This document shows, one piece after another, positions 6,634-9,374 of a DNA stretch of 9,374 nucleotides. This stretch comes from an uncultured Ruaniaceae bacterium (GTDB lineage: Bacteria > Actinomycetota > Actinomycetes > Actinomycetales > Beutenbergiaceae). Below the pieces are notes generated by a model. It saw only the letters and a list, made by a program, of their open reading frames with translations, had not been told where the DNA came from and did not search any database. The stretch is taken from assembly GCA_938004115.1 (NCBI GenBank), contig CALKWS010000097.1, positions 1-9,374 on the forward strand, written 5' to 3'. Both the position numbers and the translations under genes were made by a program. How positions within the stretch are numbered: the stretch's first letter is position 1; each line of letters opens with the position of its first letter.

Positions 6634-7947
6634 TCAGCGTTCCGGTGCCGGTTCGGTCGAGCTCCGCGGGCCGAACACGTCGGGCAGGTCGTCCGGCAGC
6701 GGGCCGATGCGGCGCCTGGGCGTGCCGCCGTGGGCAAGGTGGTATTGGAGCACCGCTAGCAGCACCACCGCGGCCATGATCAGGTACATCGGGGAGTAGC
6801 CCAGGTGCGCGACTGCGAACCCGAGCAGGATCGGGCCCAGGCCGGTACCCACGTCCAGGATCAGGAAGAACGTCGCGGTCGCCGTGCCCACCCGCTCCCG
6901 CGGGGCCAGGGTCACCGCGATGGCCTGCATCGAACTCATCAGCGTGCCGAAGCCCATCGCCAGCAGCACCGCCCCCAGCAACAGCCACGCCGGGCTGCGG
7001 GCGAAGCTGACCACCAGTAGCGCACCGGCCAGGGACAGCAGCGCCGGGTAGATGATGGTGTTGTCGCCACGGGCATCGTGCAGCCGCCCGGCGAACGGGC
7101 GCACCAGGAGTACCGAGGCGGAGTAGACCGCGAAGAACAACGTGGTGAGATGCCCCATGCCGATCTGCGGGGTGTACAGGCTCAGGTACGTCATCACCGA
7201 GGAGAAGCCCGCCCCGGCCACGAGCATCACCGAGGCCACCGGGATCACCCGCGGTTCCAGCAACGTGCGCAGCAGCGGCCCGAAGGACACCCGCCGGCGA
7301 CGCTGCCGGGTCCGGACGCCGCCGGAACCGCCGGCAGGAGCCGGCTGGGGCGTGGGCAGGCGCAGCAGCAGCGACAGCCCGAACGCCGCCACCGCGGTGC
7401 CGGTGAACAGCACGAACAGTGCCGTGGGCCCCGGCCCGAGCAGCACCGGCAGGGCCGCGAGCGGTCCGATCGCCCCGGCGATCACCCCGCCCATGCCGAA
7501 GTAACCGGTGCCCTCCGAACGCCGCCGGGCCGGAAGCAATGAGATCACCGAGGCGGCCAGCGCCGTGTTGACCACGCCGAACGCCATGCCGTGCAGCACG
7601 CGCACCGTCAGCAGCCACGGCAGCGAATCGGCCAGGAAGTACAGCGCCGTGGTGCCGACCTGGACGGCGATGCCCACCACCACCAACCGGCGCCGGCCGA
7701 GGGTGTCCAGGAACCGTCCCGTGAGCGGTCGGGTGAGCAGGGCGCCCACCACGAAGATGCTCGCGACCGCGCCGGCCTGGGGTTCGCTGGCACCCAGGTG
7801 CTCCACCGCGTACGGCGCCATCGTGACGATGGACGCCATGAAGATGATCGACAGCAGCAGATTGGTGAGCGTGGCGAGAGTGAAGTCGCGGGTCCAGATC
7901 GGTGCGGTGCCAGCCGGCCGACGACGGGGGCGCCGGGGCGTGGCCAT
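6634..7947 (-). CDS. MFS transporter, 12-helix exporter-like
   Basis: A 437-residue major facilitator superfamily protein of the inner membrane. The start is the ATG at 7947: AAGGAAGG lies at 7952-7959, four bases upstream of it. A GTG at 7962, five codons earlier in frame, overlaps that Shine-Dalgarno and is unlikely. After a basic, arginine-rich N-terminus, about 12 helices follow. The loop-2/3 motif RPLTGRFLDTLGRRR lies at about residues 73-87, with a related repeat RPFAGRLHDARGD in the second half. A basic central loop (RTRQRRRR) joins the two six-helix halves, and a hydrophilic tail of about 35 residues ends the protein. This is the usual shape of proton-driven drug or metabolite exporters. 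Standing directly before arsC, it may export an arsenic species or another toxic compound, but nothing in the sequence fixes the substrate, and it lacks a neighbouring GAPDH gene as expected for ArsJ. Confidence 0.88.
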   Translation of the reverse strand: MATPRRPRRRPAGTAPIWTRDFTLATLTNLLLSIIFMASIVTMAPYAVEHLGASEPQAGAVASIFVVGALLTRPLTGRFLDTLGRRRLVVVGIAVQVGTTALYFLADSLPWLLTVRVLHGMAFGVVNTALAASVISLLPARRRSEGTGYFGMGGVIAGAIGPLAALPVLLGPGPTALFVLFTGTAVAAFGLSLLLRLPTPQPAPAGGSGGVRTRQRRRRVSFGPLLRTLLEPRVIPVASVMLVAGAGFSSVMTYLSLYTPQIGMGHLTTLFFAVYSASVLLVRPFAGRLHDARGDNTIIYPALLSLAGALLVVSFARSPAWLLLGAVLLAMGFGTLMSSMQAIAVTLAPRERVGTATATFFLILDVGTGLGPILLGFAVAHLGYSPMYLIMAAVVLLAVLQYHLAHGGTPRRRIGPLPDDLPDVFGPRSSTEPAPER

Positions 7948-7965
7948 AGGTCCTTCCTTCACGAT

Positions 7966-7979
7966 CTCGCAGTTGCGAG
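7966..7979. promoter_or_regulatory. 14-base palindrome at the predicted start point of the MFS gene
   Basis: CTCGCA-GT-TGCGAG is a perfect 6-bp inverted repeat with a 2-base spacer. It lies between the TAGCAT box and the Shine-Dalgarno of the MFS gene, about where transcription would begin, the usual place for a repressor operator. The regulator is not in view. Confidence 0.45.
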
Positions 7980-7980
7980 C

Positions 7981-8006
7981 ATGCTAACCGGGGTGCGGGC
8001 CCGGTT
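7981..8006 (-). promoter_or_regulatory. Candidate -10 box and upstream palindrome of the MFS gene
   Basis: On the minus strand TAGCAT (7986-7981) fits the TANNNT -10 pattern, 34 bases before the ATG. Just upstream AACCGGG (7986-7992) and CCCGGTT (8000-8006) form a perfect 7-bp inverted repeat with a 7-base spacer, filling the stretch where the -35/-10 spacer would be. No convincing -35 is seen, which is common for regulated actinobacterial promoters. Confidence 0.35.
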
Positions 8007-8070
8007 GCCGTGGGTGTCCACCTGGCGAGCACCACGCATCGGTTCGGCGCCGGCGGGCCTCACCTGAGCA

Positions 8071-8111
8071 GCGCACGGCCCGTTGCGCGATCTACGCAAC
8101 GGGCCGTGCGC
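8071..8111 (-). terminator. Perfect 17-bp stem-loop terminator of the baeRF gene
   Basis: Bases 8071-8087 and 8095-8111 are exact reverse complements (17 bp) around the 7-base loop 8088-8094. The hairpin begins 19 bases past the stop of the gene at 8131. No T-run follows on either strand, as is often so in actinobacteria. It would also block stray plus-strand transcription. Confidence 0.8.
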
Positions 8112-8130
8112 CGTCGGCCTTCAGCAGCGC

Positions 8131-9258
8131 TCAGATGGGGTAGCGGAGCAGCGCCGCGACCGGGCCGCCGTCGGGGATGTCCTCGGTGCGCACGGCCAGC
8201 ACCCGGGCGCCGGTACGCAGCGCCCGGCGGGCGATCTCATCGACGATGCCGTAGTCGTGGGCGTCGCCGGTCTCGCTGAAGGTGATGGCGCCGTCAGCCT
8301 CGTCGAGGAAGCCGGGATGGTGGCTGTCGATGTCCACCAGCAGCGTGTCGACCGCGCCGAACGTGGCCGCCCGGGCCACCTGCTGCAGGTCGAACCCGAC
8401 CCGCTCGCGCGGATGGTTCTCCGTCAAGTCCTCGCGCACCTGGGCGACTTCCCGGGCGTAGATGTCATCCAGGATGGTGCGGGCGGCGGCGGACAGTTCG
8501 GAGTTGCTCATCGCATCGGGGTTGCCCGCGATGCCCTCGGTGACCAGGTTCGCCGCGGTGGACACCGACCGGAAGATGCTCGCCAGCGGTTCGGCCGCCG
8601 CGAGGATCAGCGGACGGTCGGCGGCGGCCAGCAGCGAACGCAGTGCGCGGTCCACCGAGCGGGCGTACTGGGTCAGGCGCACCCGCTCGGTGTCCCCGGA
8701 GGACATCCGGGCGAAGGAGGCGCGGTTGGCGTCGTCGAACGGCCCGACGGCGTCCTCCAGGTTCGCCGGCAGGTCCGGCACGGTGATCTCGACGGCGGGG
8801 GAGTCGGCGGTGATCTCCACCAGCCGCGCGGAGTTCTGCGACAGGGCGAGCACGAACGCGGAATGGGGGAAGGTCACCGTGCGCAGCAACGGTTTGATGT
8901 AGAACCGGTCGGAGACCTCCACCGCGGAGGTGAGCTTGTTCGGCAGCCGGAAGGTGTGCGCCTCCTCAGCGGTGAGGAACACCGCCAGGGAGTTGGACAT
9001 GTAGGTCCAGAACCCCGGGTCGCTGCCCAGCGCCTCGGCGTGCTCGGTGATCGCGTCGATCTGCCGGCGGGCGTAACCGGCATCGGCCAGTTGCTTGGCC
9101 GCCTCGTCGACGGCGTTCCGCAACTCGATGCGGGCCGGTTCGTTCTCCGGGGTGATCGGGGTGGTGGGCAGGTAGATCGAGACGCACGGTTCACCGCGCA
9201 CGGCGGCGAGGTTCTCGATGTCGCCGAAGGACGGGATGTCGGTGTGCAGTAGGACCAT
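8131..9258 (-). CDS. Bacterial archaeo-eukaryotic release factor (baeRF)-like protein
   Basis: A 375-residue soluble protein resembling the bacterial relatives of eRF1/Pelota, best fitting the baeRF family 11 type. Those proteins are predicted to act at the ribosome in termination, rescue or stress; few have been tested. Visible signatures are an N-terminal strand CVSIYLPTTP, a middle part with GFWTYMSNSLAVFL, then SDRFYIKPLL and FVLALSQNSARL. The C-terminal domain resembles eRF1 domain 3: FGAVDTLLVDIDSHHPG, DYGIVDEIARRALRTGARVLAVRTEDIP and the ending ALLRYPI. No GGQ tripeptide is present, so peptide release by the classical eRF1 mechanism is not supported. The ATG at 9258 has a perfect AGGAGG (9268-9273) nine bases upstream, which fixes the start. 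That site is inside a long inverted repeat (see leader). The gene stands alone, with its own strong terminator after it. The family call rests on remembered sequence patterns and is not from a search. Confidence 0.78.
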   Translation of the reverse strand: MVLLHTDIPSFGDIENLAAVRGEPCVSIYLPTTPITPENEPARIELRNAVDEAAKQLADAGYARRQIDAITEHAEALGSDPGFWTYMSNSLAVFLTAEEAHTFRLPNKLTSAVEVSDRFYIKPLLRTVTFPHSAFVLALSQNSARLVEITADSPAVEITVPDLPANLEDAVGPFDDANRASFARMSSGDTERVRLTQYARSVDRALRSLLAAADRPLILAAAEPLASIFRSVSTAANLVTEGIAGNPDAMSNSELSAAARTILDDIYAREVAQVREDLTENHPRERVGFDLQQVARAATFGAVDTLLVDIDSHHPGFLDEADGAITFSETGDAHDYGIVDEIARRALRTGARVLAVRTEDIPDGGPVAALLRYPI

Positions 9259-9262
9259 AGGA

Positions 9263-9337
9263 AGCGGCCTCCTGGAGTCGGCTGGATATGGTCAGGCGGG
9301 CGGGTGGCCCGTCTGGTTTCCAGCCTAGGAGGCCGCT
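9263..9337 (-). promoter_or_regulatory. Structured leader that can sequester the baeRF Shine-Dalgarno
   Basis: In the minus-strand transcript, 9337-9327 (AGCGGCCTCCT) pairs perfectly over 11 bp with 9273-9263 (AGGAGGCCGCT), which contains the whole AGGAGG. Inside it GGCTGG (9325-9320) pairs with CCAGCC (9285-9280). Inside that, CGGGC (9311-9307) pairs with GCCCG (9301-9297), extended by CAG/CTG across one mismatch. The three helices stack around an asymmetric bulge (9274-9279 against 9326), and the ATG follows the outer helix after four bases. This would block ribosome access if the transcript begins upstream of 9337. No promoter is visible in the remaining 37 bases. A DNA operator or a terminator are alternatives. 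Confidence 0.55.
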
Positions 9338-9374
9338 GTGCCGCGGGTCTGGGCCCTCGGTCCCGGTGCGTTGC

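Noticed and set aside
6585..6737. Alternative reading of the arsC region in other minus-strand frames (6151-6585, 6273-6737)
   Set aside because: Their translations lack the C-x5-R and GCGDAC motifs that the 6128-6529 frame shows intact.
7945..7962. GTG at 7962 as the MFS start
   Set aside because: It overlaps the best Shine-Dalgarno of the gene, which is correctly spaced for the ATG at 7947.
8083..9252. Plus-strand frame of 389 codons opposite the baeRF gene
   Set aside because: Antisense shadow; the minus-strand frame has a perfect Shine-Dalgarno and a terminator at its end.

Overview
The window is about 70% G+C, and its coding frames carry G or C at nearly every third codon position. Together with GTG and TTG starts, a mycothiol-type arsenate reductase and an actinobacterial-style release-factor paralogue, this points to a chromosomal stretch of a high-GC actinobacterium. 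I cannot name the genus. I see no insertion sequence, CRISPR array, integrase or intact RNA gene.

Layout. (1) 1-3148, minus: a large SWI2/SNF2-type ATPase with an N-terminal SWIM zinc finger, its C-terminus cut by the left edge. (2) 3149-3327: a divergent promoter region with several copies of TGGTGTG and a seven-codon reading frame with a strong ribosome binding site. (3) 3328-6053, plus: a two-gene operon of a CE15-like (glucuronoyl/acetylxylan esterase-like) alpha/beta hydrolase without signal peptide and an LctP-family lactate-permease-like transporter. The permease TTG start overlaps the hydrolase stop. (4) 6128-7947, minus: an MFS exporter-like gene followed by arsC, separated by a small terminator-like hairpin. 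Two palindromes sit on the MFS promoter. (5) 8131-9258, minus: a bacterial archaeo-eukaryotic release factor (baeRF)-like protein, followed by a perfect 17-bp terminator stem and preceded by a leader that can fold its own Shine-Dalgarno sequence into an 11-bp helix.

How the genes may work together. The hydrolase and permease are probably co-translated and may take up and cleave a carboxylic acid ester. The MFS gene and arsC may form a small resistance unit, though no arsR, acr3 or arsB is visible. The helicase and the baeRF gene look like separate single units. The points most worth a second look are the Shine-Dalgarno-sequestering leader of the baeRF gene, the short upstream frame and coupled starts of the hydrolase-permease operon, and a tRNA-like patch with rare codons inside the hydrolase gene.

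All stretches without a gene are shorter than 200 bases and are described through their regulatory features.
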